Made by a program: the position numbers and the translations under genes
The notes under the pieces: model-generated
Seen by the model: the letters and a program-made list of their open reading frames with translations, nothing else
What the model was told of the DNA's origin: nothing
Database searches by the model: none
Part shown: piece after piece, positions 50,333-60,278 of the stretch
How the letters are laid out: the number at the start of each line of letters is the position of its first letter
Numbering within the stretch: the stretch's first letter is position 1
Origin: an uncultured Clostridium sp.
Lineage (GTDB): Bacteria > Bacillota > Clostridia > Clostridiales > Clostridiaceae
Direction: 5' to 3'
Length of the DNA stretch: 64,000 bases
Assembly (NCBI RefSeq): GCF_947039605.1
Contig: NZ_CAMQZG010000015.1
Location: 1-64,000 of the forward strand

Positions 50333-51409
50333 TTACTCTTGATTTGAGTTACTATTTGTAATTACTGGTATATTTTCAAATGAACTTTTTGGTGCATTCT
50401 TTATAACTTTAAATGCAAAGCCATGAGCTTTAAAATATTTTATAACCGCTGGAAGTGCTGTTACCGTATCAACCTTTGCACCTGCATCATGCATTAATAT
50501 GATAACTTGATTTTTTCCTTTAATAGCATTTTGAACATTTGCAACTAACTTATTAACATCTAATTGTCCTGATGTTTCTGCATCCCCTGTTTCTGCATTC
50601 CAATCTAAAGCTGTTATATTTTCTTTATCAAAAGCTTTATTTAATGCTGTAAGATGTGGATCATTATAATATCTTCTTGACATATATCCACCTGGCATTC
50701 TAAGAATTCTAGTATTAAAGTCTGGTCCAAGTAAATCTTTTAATAAAGTAGCTGTTTCATTATCTTGTTTCATATAATTTGATACACTAACCTCATTATT
50801 TGGATATAACTCAGTATATTCATGATTAAAAGTATGATCCCCTACCGCATTTCCATTCATAAGTTCTTCTCTAACAACATTTTGAAGTTTTGGATAACTC
50901 TTTAAAAATTTACCAACTACAAAGAAAGTTGCATGTACATCATTTTCTTTTAATATATTTAAAATTTTAGGTGTATTATTAGGGCTTGGACCATCATCAA
51001 ATGTAAGGAATACTTCTTTTTGAGTTCCTTTATATGTCCCATCAATCATCTTTGCAACATCATTTGCTGGCACTGCATAACTATCTGCTGATTTAATTAT
51101 ATTTTCATTTTGAAGTATTAAACTTGGGTCATATCCTTTATAAATAGGATTTATATATCCTAATGCTTTATTCGAAGCCCAATGTCCTGTCTGCATATCT
51201 TTTAACACTTTTACTTGTTCCATTTCTTTTGTTATCTGCTCTGCTGTTTTTATTGATTTAGCTGCTTTGATTGCACTATCAGTCTGTATTTTTGCATTTG
51301 CTATCTTTGTATTTGATCCACTTCCACTTAAGCCATAATATGCTAAACCTCCAATAACTCCGATAACTATAACTGTTGTTATTAATTTTTTCAATGCGCT
51401 TTTTCTCAT
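50333..51409 (-). CDS. polysaccharide deacetylase (NodB/CE4)
   Basis: FLTFDDGPSPNNTP, GDHTFNHEY, RMPGGYMSRRYY, ILMHDAG motifs; N-terminal TM anchor. Confidence 0.93.
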   Translation of the reverse strand: MRKSALKKLITTVIVIGVIGGLAYYGLSGSGSNTKIANAKIQTDSAIKAAKSIKTAEQITKEMEQVKVLKDMQTGHWASNKALGYINPIYKGYDPSLILQNENIIKSADSYAVPANDVAKMIDGTYKGTQKEVFLTFDDGPSPNNTPKILNILKENDVHATFFVVGKFLKSYPKLQNVVREELMNGNAVGDHTFNHEYTELYPNNEVSVSNYMKQDNETATLLKDLLGPDFNTRILRMPGGYMSRRYYNDPHLTALNKAFDKENITALDWNAETGDAETSGQLDVNKLVANVQNAIKGKNQVIILMHDAGAKVDTVTALPAVIKYFKAHGFAFKVIKNAPKSSFENIPVITNSNSNQE

Positions 51410-51472
51410 ATTTTATTCTTCCTTTGCTACTCTATAAATTTAATCGTATTAGTGCTCAATTTACTTTATTAA

Positions 51473-52420
51473 CTATTTTTTAGTATTTTCTACTTTAATC
51501 TCTTTTGCCGTATTAAATGATTCTATTGTAGGATTTTCTATAACTTTAAATGCATACCCATGTGATTTATAATAATCAATTAAATCTGGTAGTGCCTCAA
51601 CTGTTGATTTTTTAGTTGCAGAATCATGCATTAATAAAATTATATGTGTGTCATTTTTAGTTTCTTTTATTGCATTATTTACAAGTTGATCTGGTGTATA
51701 CCTTCTTCCTGTGGCATCACCTGTTTCACCATCCCAATCTATTGATGTAATATGCTCTTTTGCAAATTTACTATTTAATTCTGGTAAATTTTCATCATGG
51801 TAATATCTTCTAGACATATATCCACCTGGCATTCTTAAAACTCTCGCATTAAAATCATTCCCTAAAATACTTTTCATAATATTGTTAGTTTTATTTATCT
51901 CTCCCATAAATACATCTACATCTACTCTATTATGTGGATATAATTTTTTAAAACTATGGCTAAATGTATGATTTGCTATTGCATTTCCATCTAATATCTC
52001 TTGTTTTAAATATTCTTTGTTCTTGCTTGAATTCTCTAACTGAGATCCTAATACAAAAAAGGTAGCATGTACATCTTTTTCTTTTAATATCTTTAAAACT
52101 TCTGGTGTATATTTGCTTGGTCCATCATCAAATGTTAAAAATACTTGTTTATTATTATCTGTATCCTTTCCTTCTAACATTTTTTCTACTTCATTTGCTG
52201 GAACTCCGTAACTTTTTGCTGAATATATTATATTATTATTAGGTATTATATCCGTAGAGCTTGGCTCTTTATGTACTTGATCTGTTTTCTCTGTATTAAT
52301 TTTAGGATTTGCTATAGCTGTTTTAGAATTGATTTTATTGTAAGTAAATATACCTACTCCCCCAACTGAAAGTGCCGCTATTAATGCAATTGCTATCAAC
52401 TTGCCTTTTCTATTCATCAT
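51473..52420 (-). CDS. polysaccharide deacetylase (NodB/CE4)
   Basis: FLTFDDGPSKYTP, ANHTFSHSF, RMPGGYMSRRYY, ILLMHDSA. Confidence 0.93.
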   Translation of the reverse strand: MMNRKGKLIAIALIAALSVGGVGIFTYNKINSKTAIANPKINTEKTDQVHKEPSSTDIIPNNNIIYSAKSYGVPANEVEKMLEGKDTDNNKQVFLTFDDGPSKYTPEVLKILKEKDVHATFFVLGSQLENSSKNKEYLKQEILDGNAIANHTFSHSFKKLYPHNRVDVDVFMGEINKTNNIMKSILGNDFNARVLRMPGGYMSRRYYHDENLPELNSKFAKEHITSIDWDGETGDATGRRYTPDQLVNNAIKETKNDTHIILLMHDSATKKSTVEALPDLIDYYKSHGYAFKVIENPTIESFNTAKEIKVENTKK

Positions 52421-52663
52421 TTTTTACCACCTTTGTAACCTTTTCATCTTAAGTATTTCTATTTCTTAACTATATATTCATTCTATACTAATCTCTTCAA
52501 AAAATTGTAACATAATTTTTACATTTATATTTTTTTTTTAGTAATTTAAAAATATTTTTATCAAACTATAGCAATATAAGTCTTTTTTACAACAAAAAAT
52601 GTAAAAAAGCATTAATTATTCAACAAAAAAAGCTATGGATTTAATTATCCATAGCTTCTTATC

Positions 52664-53995
52664 TTAATATCCTGATTTTGTAGTTGGTGTTTGACCTTGA
52701 TTTGAATCAGTACTAAAATCATTATCTGCTATTCCATCAAATGATTGTGTTGGTGCATTTTTTATTACCATGAATTTATATCCGTGGTCTTTAAAGAATG
52801 TTATAACACCTTGAAGACCTTTAACTGTATCAGTTTTAGCACCTGCATCATGACATAATATTACATCTTGAGGCATATCTTTCCAACCTTTTGTTGAAGC
52901 TGCAAGCATTGCTGCTGGGCTTATCTCTCTAGTTGTTGCTGCAACTCCTGAATCTGATGTCCAGTCCATTGCTGTCCATCCCTCTTGATCTAAAGCTTTA
53001 TTAAACTCTGCTAAATGTGGATCTTTATAGTATACTCTTGACATGTATCCACCTGGAAGTCTTAAAGTTCTAGTATCAAAATGTGGTCCTAAAACAAAGT
53101 GCTCTAAATCTTTACAATCATTTATTTGTGTCATAAATGTTGGAACATTAACTGTTGAAGTTCCATTTACTATTGGGTAAAGTTTATCTAATTGATGTGT
53201 AAATGTATGATCTCCAACTGCATCCCCATCCATAATTTCTTGTCTTACAATATTTTGTATTGGCCCATTATTTTTCATATGGTCACCAATTACATAGAAT
53301 GAAGCATGTACTCCGTTATCTTTAAGTATTTTAAGTATTTTAGGTGTATTATTTATACTTGGACCATCATCAAATGTTAAGAATACTTCTTTTTGTTTGA
53401 TTTTTGAATGTCCTGAAACCATTAATGCTACTTGGTTAACCGGCACTGCATAACTATTAGCTGATTTAATAATATTTTCTCCTGGGATTATTTCATTTGG
53501 ATGATACCAACTTGGCATAGGATTAACATATCCTAATTTATAAGGTGCATCATATCCTTTTTTCATTAATGCTAAGTCTGCTGTTGATACCTCACCTGCT
53601 TCTGCCCCTAAGTCTGGAACTTTTGTATATGATGATTTTATTGTCGAAACCGCTTGTCCTTTTCCATCATTTAATATTGGTGATGTGCCTGTTGCTGCAT
53701 CATAACCTGGATCTTCATAAGTAGCTCCATGGCCTGTACCCTTGCCTGGTGCTGCTGCTTTTGTAATATCTGTAGCTGTAACCTTGCTAGCACCTATTGT
53801 TGTTGTGACCACTTTAGCTTCTTGTGTTTTTGTTAAAGTTGCTATATGTTTAACTTTTGGTGCCATATTTGAATCTTTTGAATAAAAATATGTCCCCGCT
53901 CCAATTCCTGCAACCACAAGCGCTGCTATCACTACCGCTAGTGTTTTATTTAATTTACCATCTTTCTTTCTTCTTATCATCTCGTAAATCTCCAT
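52664..53995 (-). CDS. polysaccharide deacetylase (NodB/CE4)
   Basis: FLTFDDGPSINNTP, GDHTFTHQL, RLPGGYMSRVYY, ILCHDAGAKTDT; likely start MIRRKKDGK at about 53980. Confidence 0.93.
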   Translation of the reverse strand: MEIYEMIRRKKDGKLNKTLAVVIAALVVAGIGAGTYFYSKDSNMAPKVKHIATLTKTQEAKVVTTTIGASKVTATDITKAAAPGKGTGHGATYEDPGYDAATGTSPILNDGKGQAVSTIKSSYTKVPDLGAEAGEVSTADLALMKKGYDAPYKLGYVNPMPSWYHPNEIIPGENIIKSANSYAVPVNQVALMVSGHSKIKQKEVFLTFDDGPSINNTPKILKILKDNGVHASFYVIGDHMKNNGPIQNIVRQEIMDGDAVGDHTFTHQLDKLYPIVNGTSTVNVPTFMTQINDCKDLEHFVLGPHFDTRTLRLPGGYMSRVYYKDPHLAEFNKALDQEGWTAMDWTSDSGVAATTREISPAAMLAASTKGWKDMPQDVILCHDAGAKTDTVKGLQGVITFFKDHGYKFMVIKNAPTQSFDGIADNDFSTDSNQGQTPTTKSGY

Positions 53996-54503
53996 CCTAA
54001 AATATATTTGTAAAACTTGTTGCGAATAATTCGCTTCGTAAAATTCCTATACTTAGAATATCACTTACACTTAAAAGTAATGTAACAAAAGATAAACGAT
54101 AACTTTAATATTTATTGATATTACTACTAAATATTAGTTATAACATTTCATAACTTTGTAATTCATCTATCAAATTTTATACTACCGATATATTCTTGTT
54201 AAAAAAGTGAGTAAATTGATTATTTCAACTTCCTTACAAAACCTTCTTTTATCTAATTCTATCAACTATTTATGCTATGTCTTTTCTTTTTAATAACTCT
54301 TCATATTTACTTTCATTCCTAAGTGAATTTAACATCATCTTTTTAAAACCAAACTTTGTGATAAAAGCAACTTTTTTAAACATACTACTTGTTCTTCCTT
54401 AGTGCCATTTCCCATAAACGAGTCTAATTCAAATATAAAGACTCCATAGAATCTAAACAATGGAGCCATAGTATAAGTTTCTATATGATAATTCAACTAT
54501 TAG

Positions 54504-55067
54504 TTAAGTCATATTTATAAGTTTTCCACCTAGCCTTTTATAATCTTCAATATCATGTGTTACTATTATCGTAGTTTTTTTATTTTTATCTATATGTTCT
54601 TTTACAAAGCTTGTTACTATATCTTTTGTATTTTTATCAAGCCCCTTAAAAGGCTCATCCATAATAAGAATATCACCATCATATAATATCGCCCTTGCAA
54701 TACTTACTCTTTGCCTCATGCCACCAGATAGTTCCCTTGGATAGTACTTTCCAAACTCTTTTAAATGAAAAGCTTCTAATATACTATCTATTCTTACCTT
54801 TATCTCTGCCTTCCTATATTTATCCTTTAATACAAGCTCTAAATTTTTATATACAGTTATATAAGGTATAAGCCTATCTTCTTGAAAAACAATACTAATA
54901 TCTTTTTCACTTAAAAGTTTATTTACTATATATCTAAGCAGGCTTGTCTTACCAACACCTGATTTACCCATTATAAAATTAATATTACCTTCTTCAAATT
55001 CTATATCATATCCCCAAAGGATTTTATTCTCACCATAAGATATATTTATACCCCTAAAACTTAACAT
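54504..55067 (-). CDS. ABC transporter ATP-binding protein (nitrate/sulfonate/taurine type)
   Basis: MGKSGVGKTSLL, LSGGMRQRVSIARAIL, ILIMDEPFKGLD. Confidence 0.9.
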   Translation of the reverse strand: MLSFRGINISYGENKILWGYDIEFEEGNINFIMGKSGVGKTSLLRYIVNKLLSEKDISIVFQEDRLIPYITVYKNLELVLKDKYRKAEIKVRIDSILEAFHLKEFGKYYPRELSGGMRQRVSIARAILYDGDILIMDEPFKGLDKNTKDIVTSFVKEHIDKNKKTTIIVTHDIEDYKRLGGKLINMT

Positions 55068-55071
55068 AATC

Positions 55072-55821
55072 TCACACCCTTTTTAAAGACTTGTGCATAA
55101 TCTTAAATAAAATATCTACAAATATAGAAATTAAAATTATTATAACTGTCCATGCAAATATCCCTACCATATCAAAATTAATTTTAGCCCCCTGAACAAG
55201 TGCCCCTATACCATAACTTGGTTGACTATAAACCTCTGATGCTATTATAAGTTTTAATACTAAGGAAAAACTTGAACTTCCCATATTAAGAATTTCCCTT
55301 TGTATTTGTGGGTAATAAATAGTTTTAATCTTATCATAAAGTTTTATTTTATAAATCTTTGTCATTTCAAGTATAGCTACATCAGTATCTATAATACTCT
55401 TTACTACTAATTCATATAGAAGAGGAAAAACTATCATAATTCCCACAAGAAAAGAAACATACTCTTTATCAAGCCATATAAGTGCTATTAAAATAACTAT
55501 AATTGTTGGAATTGACTTTAAAATAGCAACTAATGGGTAAATAAAATTATAAACATATTTATTAAAACTTGAACACATCCCTATAATTACAGATAATATA
55601 ACTGCTAAGCTAAAACTTATAATTGAAGTTATTAGAGTTTTACTAATATTTATAACAAAGTTTTCTTCAGTACATATTTTTAATATCTTCTTTAAAACTT
55701 CTAATGGCTGTGGAAGATAAATTTCATTCCCTATAAACTTTGCTAATACCTCCCAAATTAAACTCCAAATAACAACCGCGATAATAATTCCTTTTTTACT
55801 TTTCATAGAAAAACTCATCAT
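55072..55821 (-). CDS. ABC transporter permease (SsuC/TauC-like)
   Basis: Membrane protein with binding-protein-dependent transport permease features, between the ATPase and binding-protein genes. Confidence 0.88.
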   Translation of the reverse strand: MMSFSMKSKKGIIIAVVIWSLIWEVLAKFIGNEIYLPQPLEVLKKILKICTEENFVINISKTLITSIISFSLAVILSVIIGMCSSFNKYVYNFIYPLVAILKSIPTIIVILIALIWLDKEYVSFLVGIMIVFPLLYELVVKSIIDTDVAILEMTKIYKIKLYDKIKTIYYPQIQREILNMGSSSFSLVLKLIIASEVYSQPSYGIGALVQGAKINFDMVGIFAWTVIIILISIFVDILFKIMHKSLKRV

Positions 55822-56833
55822 CTGGAAGTTTTTTACCTATACTCTGTGGATTTAACTTATTTAAAATTTTGTAGTAATCATTATAATCATCGATAGTTTC
55901 ATTTACTTTAATAAAATCTATTTCTGCTCTCTTTATAGAACTTTCTAAAATAGAATTTTCAAATTTTGATCCATTTTTAATTTCTTGCACTGCTGCTAAA
56001 ACTGGATTTTCATTAACTTCATCAACTGATTTATCTAATTTTAATCCAAACTTATCTACAAACTCTTTATTCTGAGCTAAATCTGATTTTATTATTATAC
56101 TTGATTGCGGAAATCCATTCTCTGAATTAAAACTCTCTTTCCAAACATCATTTAAGCTAGCTATAATTTTTATATTTTTATTTTTTGCCATAATAACTGA
56201 TAATACTGGTTCTGGAACTATTGCATACTCTGCCTTTCCACTTAAAATGGTTGGTGCAAGTTCTGTTGCCCCTCCAACATAACTAAACTTGACGTCTTCT
56301 TCTTTTATTCCTTTTTTATCAAGCAACGTCTTAAATACTATATCTGGTGTTAGACCTTTTCCTATATTAAAAACTTCCTTGCCTTTTATATCATCAAAAT
56401 TTTCATCTCCATTAGTAGAAATCAAATATAATGACCCAAACCCTATTGTACCTAAAAGCTCATATGACATTCCTGAATTATAAGCTTTTAGTGCTATATT
56501 TGATGGAACTATCGCTATATCAGGTTCACCTTTCATAACAGCTGTCATGAGCACATCTGTACTTTCTGTAATTTCATATTCTAAATCATATAAATTATGG
56601 GCGTCATCTGTATCTATATTATTTTTTTCATCATCTGATTCTATCATCAAAGACATTGCAAGACTTGTTGTTCCCCTTGGAATAACTATATCCAAATTAT
56701 GTATTTGAGATATATCTGTAGTTAATTCTCTCTCATCATCTTTATCAATACTTATACTCGATTCTACCTGACATCCAGTTAATATCCCCCCCATTAACAT
56801 AGTTGTTACTAATAAAATAGTTATTTTTTTCAT
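55796..56833 (-). CDS. ABC transporter substrate-binding lipoprotein (SsuA/NMT1-like)
   Basis: Lipobox ILTGCQ; 'DIAIVPSNIALKAYNSG', 'AEYAIVPEPVLSVIM'. Confidence 0.9.
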   Translation of the reverse strand: MKKITILLVTTMLMGGILTGCQVESSISIDKDDERELTTDISQIHNLDIVIPRGTTSLAMSLMIESDDEKNNIDTDDAHNLYDLEYEITESTDVLMTAVMKGEPDIAIVPSNIALKAYNSGMSYELLGTIGFGSLYLISTNGDENFDDIKGKEVFNIGKGLTPDIVFKTLLDKKGIKEEDVKFSYVGGATELAPTILSGKAEYAIVPEPVLSVIMAKNKNIKIIASLNDVWKESFNSENGFPQSSIIIKSDLAQNKEFVDKFGLKLDKSVDEVNENPVLAAVQEIKNGSKFENSILESSIKRAEIDFIKVNETIDDYNDYYKILNKLNPQSIGKKLPDDEFFYEK

Positions 56834-56847
56834 AATAATACCCCCTA

Positions 56848-56877
56848 AAAAATCCTGTGAATACTTCCACAGGATTC
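56848..56877 (-). terminator. Rho-independent terminator abutting the RBS of the binding-protein gene
   Basis: Minus strand AATCCTGTGG-aagtatt-CACAGGATTTTTT immediately followed by AGGGGG RBS. Confidence 0.8.
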
Positions 56878-56945
56878 ACTCTTTAGTAAAATATTACCAA
56901 TATAAAGTTATTTTTTCAATATAATTATTTTAATGCCTGACTAAA

Positions 56946-57380
56946 TTATATAAGTTCCATCATTACTAAATCTTCTATTTCTTTAAATCCATTCTTTTCA
57001 TAGAAATTTACTACTCTTTTTTCTCTCATAGTATATAAACTTATATGAACTATTTTTCTCTCTTTAAGCTCATCTACATAATATTTTAAAACTCTTGTTC
57101 CAACACCTGCACCCTTTTTAGTAGCATCTACACAAAATTCTTTTATAAGAAATCTTGTTCCATCATAATAATCTTCTTCATGTCCAACAATCATTGCCAT
57201 GGGCTCATTATTCTCATAAGCTATAACTCCAAGTGAACCTTCACCTCTCATTATTTGTGAAAGCCTTTTAACTCCAGTTTCTTCTGTCCACTTTTCAAAC
57301 CAAGGTTCTACATTAAAACTATTCATAAAAATATTTGCTGCTATTGCCACATTTTTTTCTGTTATATATTCAAAATTCAT
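56946..57380 (-). CDS. GNAT family N-acetyltransferase
   Basis: KEFCVDATKKGAGVGTRVLKYYVDELKERKIVHISLYTMREKRVVNFYEKNGFKE. Confidence 0.92.
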   Translation of the reverse strand: MNFEYITEKNVAIAANIFMNSFNVEPWFEKWTEETGVKRLSQIMRGEGSLGVIAYENNEPMAMIVGHEEDYYDGTRFLIKEFCVDATKKGAGVGTRVLKYYVDELKERKIVHISLYTMREKRVVNFYEKNGFKEIEDLVMMELI

Positions 57381-57503
57381 AATTAAACGCTCCTATTTCA
57401 TATAAAATTAACGAGGCATAATTTTATACCTCGTTAATCATTATATCTATTTTTTTGCTAAAATTAAACATTTATTATATTAATTTTTTTGAAATTAACC
57501 TTC

Positions 57504-60131
57504 TTATTTAAAGTCTAAATATTCTTTATTAATTTTACCTATAAAGGGACTCTCACTTGTATTATACTCACTACCATTGTAATTTTTCGCTTTATTAGGG
57601 TACGTTAGTACAAGCCTTTTTTTAGCCCTTGTAATTGCAACATAGAAAAGTTTTCCCTCTTCATCTAAATCTCCCCTAAACATTGGGAACTTTCCATCTA
57701 CAAGACCTGAAACTATAACAGTATCATATTCAAGCCCTTTTGCCTGATGCACTGTTATTATAGGAATTCTTGGTTTCTCCTGTGTACTTGATATTAGTTG
57801 CTCTACATCCCCTGCTGAAAGTGCTGTAAGGTCTATTGCATTGATTAAAGAATCTCTTGAATTCTTCTCACTATCATCTAATATAGAAAGTATCTTATGG
57901 AAATTCTTCACTCTAGCAAATCTATCTTCTCTTTCATCGGCTGGATATTTACTCATTATATCAAAATACTTTTGTATCTCTAAAATCATCTCAAATGGTC
58001 TAATCTCATATGACCTTTGATTTAATATTTTATAATTTTCTCTAAAACCTTCAAATTTTCTATAAAGGTCTGCTATAAGACTCATTCGCTCAAGTGTTGT
58101 GGGTCTTATCTTTTTTTCAATAGCCATTACTAAGAGTTCTTTTGTAGCTGCTATGTCATCCATTGCATTATGACTTGGCTTATGAATTGTTTCAAACTTT
58201 TCACTTAAATATTCAAGCTTATGATTTTTCTCTAAAGGATAAAATCTTCTATAAATATCTAATGTGTCATAAAAACCTTTAAATATTGGTACACCTATAT
58301 TCTCTCTACTAAGCTCACTTGTAAAAATATTTATATCATACTGAACATTATGCCCTATAACTATTTTATCTTTTGTATATTCTCTAAATTCTGTTAGAAC
58401 TTCTATTTTAGATAATCCATGTTCCTGCAAATATTCATCTGTAAACCCATGAACTTTAGCTGATGGACCAACATTTTTACTTGGTTTTATAAATCTTTCA
58501 TAAGTATCTATAATATTCCCTTTTGTATCAATCTTGACTGCTGCTATTTGAATTATTTCATCACTTGTAACATCAGTCCCTGTACTTTCAACATCAAAAA
58601 CTACTATATTTCCATCATCAGACTCTTTATCATAAGCATTTAAAAGATTAGTATAAAACTCACCACTTGCTGTATAATCACTTATAAAGTCTGAAAGCTT
58701 TATTCTTGCTTTTCTAAACTCTGTTGTTTCAAGTTTATCTAAAATAGTTTTTCCTATACCTGTATTAAGCCTTTTTAAAACTCTCTCAAGGCTTACTGTA
58801 TCATAAGGATTTGCAAGAATTTTAAATACAGATGTAATATCCTTAATCTCAGCTCTTCTAAAAAACTTATATTCATCTACTAAAATGAACTCAAAATCTT
58901 GCTCTAAAGTAAGTCTTGCGAGTACTTTACTTATATCTTTATTATAATTATTAGACCTAGTAAGTACACAAGCTTTGCTTAAATCCTCTCTATTCAAATA
59001 AAGTTCTCTAAAAGTATTTAAAATTCCGATTGCCTCTGCTTCTAAACTATCATAAGTTAAAACAGATATCTTTTCTCCAACCTCACTACTACATGCATGA
59101 ACACCATCTTTATAAATATCTGCTACTTTATTTTCAAATACATTATTTAAAAAGCTCATACTAGCATCAGTTAAATTTTTAGTTGATCTATAATTTTTAT
59201 CAAAAGCTACCTCAAGTGGCTTACACTCTTTTTTAAAAACTTCAAATATCTTATCTGGCTGTGACCCTCTCCAGCTATAAATTGTTTGGAATATATCCCC
59301 ACAAAGTAAAACATTTTTACTTTCATCATTTTTAAATAACTTTTCAATAATCTCATAATCACTCATACTTGTATCTTGAACTTCATCTATGTTTATAAAC
59401 TTATATTTTTCTTTATAATAATTAACTATCTCATCTTCTCTAAACAAAACTTTAGTAAGTGTAATTAAATCATTAAAATCTAAAGCCTTATCACTTCTAA
59501 GCTGTTTATTATAAAAAGAAACATAAAAGACACCATGCTCTAACATATAATTCATAAGATTCATCTTAGTGCTACCCTTAGCCTTAAAACAATCTACGAC
59601 CTTTGATTTGAACATAGGTGTATTTAAATTATCAATAGTGATTTTATAATCATGTTCTTCATCATCACTTAAAAAGCCCCATTTAAGTCTATAATCTTTT
59701 ACAAGGTCTATAAACTTTTGCATCATAGGTATTTCTATAAATGCTCTATTATACCCCATTCTTTGAATAGTTGATATTTTTCTCACTGCTTCCCTTGCAT
59801 CTTCTTCATCAAAAATAACAAAATCAGTAGCTATATCAGTTTTATTCTTAACATTATCTCTAACAACCTGAAGACAAAAACTATGAAAAGTTTTAATTGT
59901 ACATTTAACACTCCCATCAAGCCTTGATTCTATTCTTTCTTTCATTTCTTTTGCAGCTTTATTAGTAAAGGTTATGCAAAGAATTTCTTCTTCTTTTGCA
60001 AGACCTTTATCTATTATATTAAAAACCCGATCTGATAAAGTATTAGTCTTCCCAGTTCCAGCTGGTGCTGCTAAAAATATATTCTTATCTAAAGTATTTG
60101 CAACAATACTTTGCTTTTCATTTAATTTCAT
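57504..60131 (-). CDS. UvrD/PcrA-type SF1 helicase with an internal DEDDh 3'-5' exonuclease domain
   Basis: AAPAGTGKTNTL Walker A, INIDEVQDTS, TVHQAKGLEYDTVIV, LFYVAITRAKKRLVLT; internal FDVESTG...GHNVQYDI...HNAMDD. Confidence 0.93.
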   Translation of the reverse strand: MKLNEKQSIVANTLDKNIFLAAPAGTGKTNTLSDRVFNIIDKGLAKEEEILCITFTNKAAKEMKERIESRLDGSVKCTIKTFHSFCLQVVRDNVKNKTDIATDFVIFDEEDAREAVRKISTIQRMGYNRAFIEIPMMQKFIDLVKDYRLKWGFLSDDEEHDYKITIDNLNTPMFKSKVVDCFKAKGSTKMNLMNYMLEHGVFYVSFYNKQLRSDKALDFNDLITLTKVLFREDEIVNYYKEKYKFINIDEVQDTSMSDYEIIEKLFKNDESKNVLLCGDIFQTIYSWRGSQPDKIFEVFKKECKPLEVAFDKNYRSTKNLTDASMSFLNNVFENKVADIYKDGVHACSSEVGEKISVLTYDSLEAEAIGILNTFRELYLNREDLSKACVLTRSNNYNKDISKVLARLTLEQDFEFILVDEYKFFRRAEIKDITSVFKILANPYDTVSLERVLKRLNTGIGKTILDKLETTEFRKARIKLSDFISDYTASGEFYTNLLNAYDKESDDGNIVVFDVESTGTDVTSDEIIQIAAVKIDTKGNIIDTYERFIKPSKNVGPSAKVHGFTDEYLQEHGLSKIEVLTEFREYTKDKIVIGHNVQYDINIFTSELSRENIGVPIFKGFYDTLDIYRRFYPLEKNHKLEYLSEKFETIHKPSHNAMDDIAATKELLVMAIEKKIRPTTLERMSLIADLYRKFEGFRENYKILNQRSYEIRPFEMILEIQKYFDIMSKYPADEREDRFARVKNFHKILSILDDSEKNSRDSLINAIDLTALSAGDVEQLISSTQEKPRIPIITVHQAKGLEYDTVIVSGLVDGKFPMFRGDLDEEGKLFYVAITRAKKRLVLTYPNKAKNYNGSEYNTSESPFIGKINKEYLDFK

Positions 60132-60278
60132 ATGCCCATTACTCCTATTTAAATTTCTATATATTATAGAATATTTTTTTAATATTAATACCTTTAATTA
60201 TAAATTAAATACAAGCTTTATTTCCACTAAATTTTAGTTTTTTGATATTAATATAAAAAACACCTTAGATTTTTCTAT

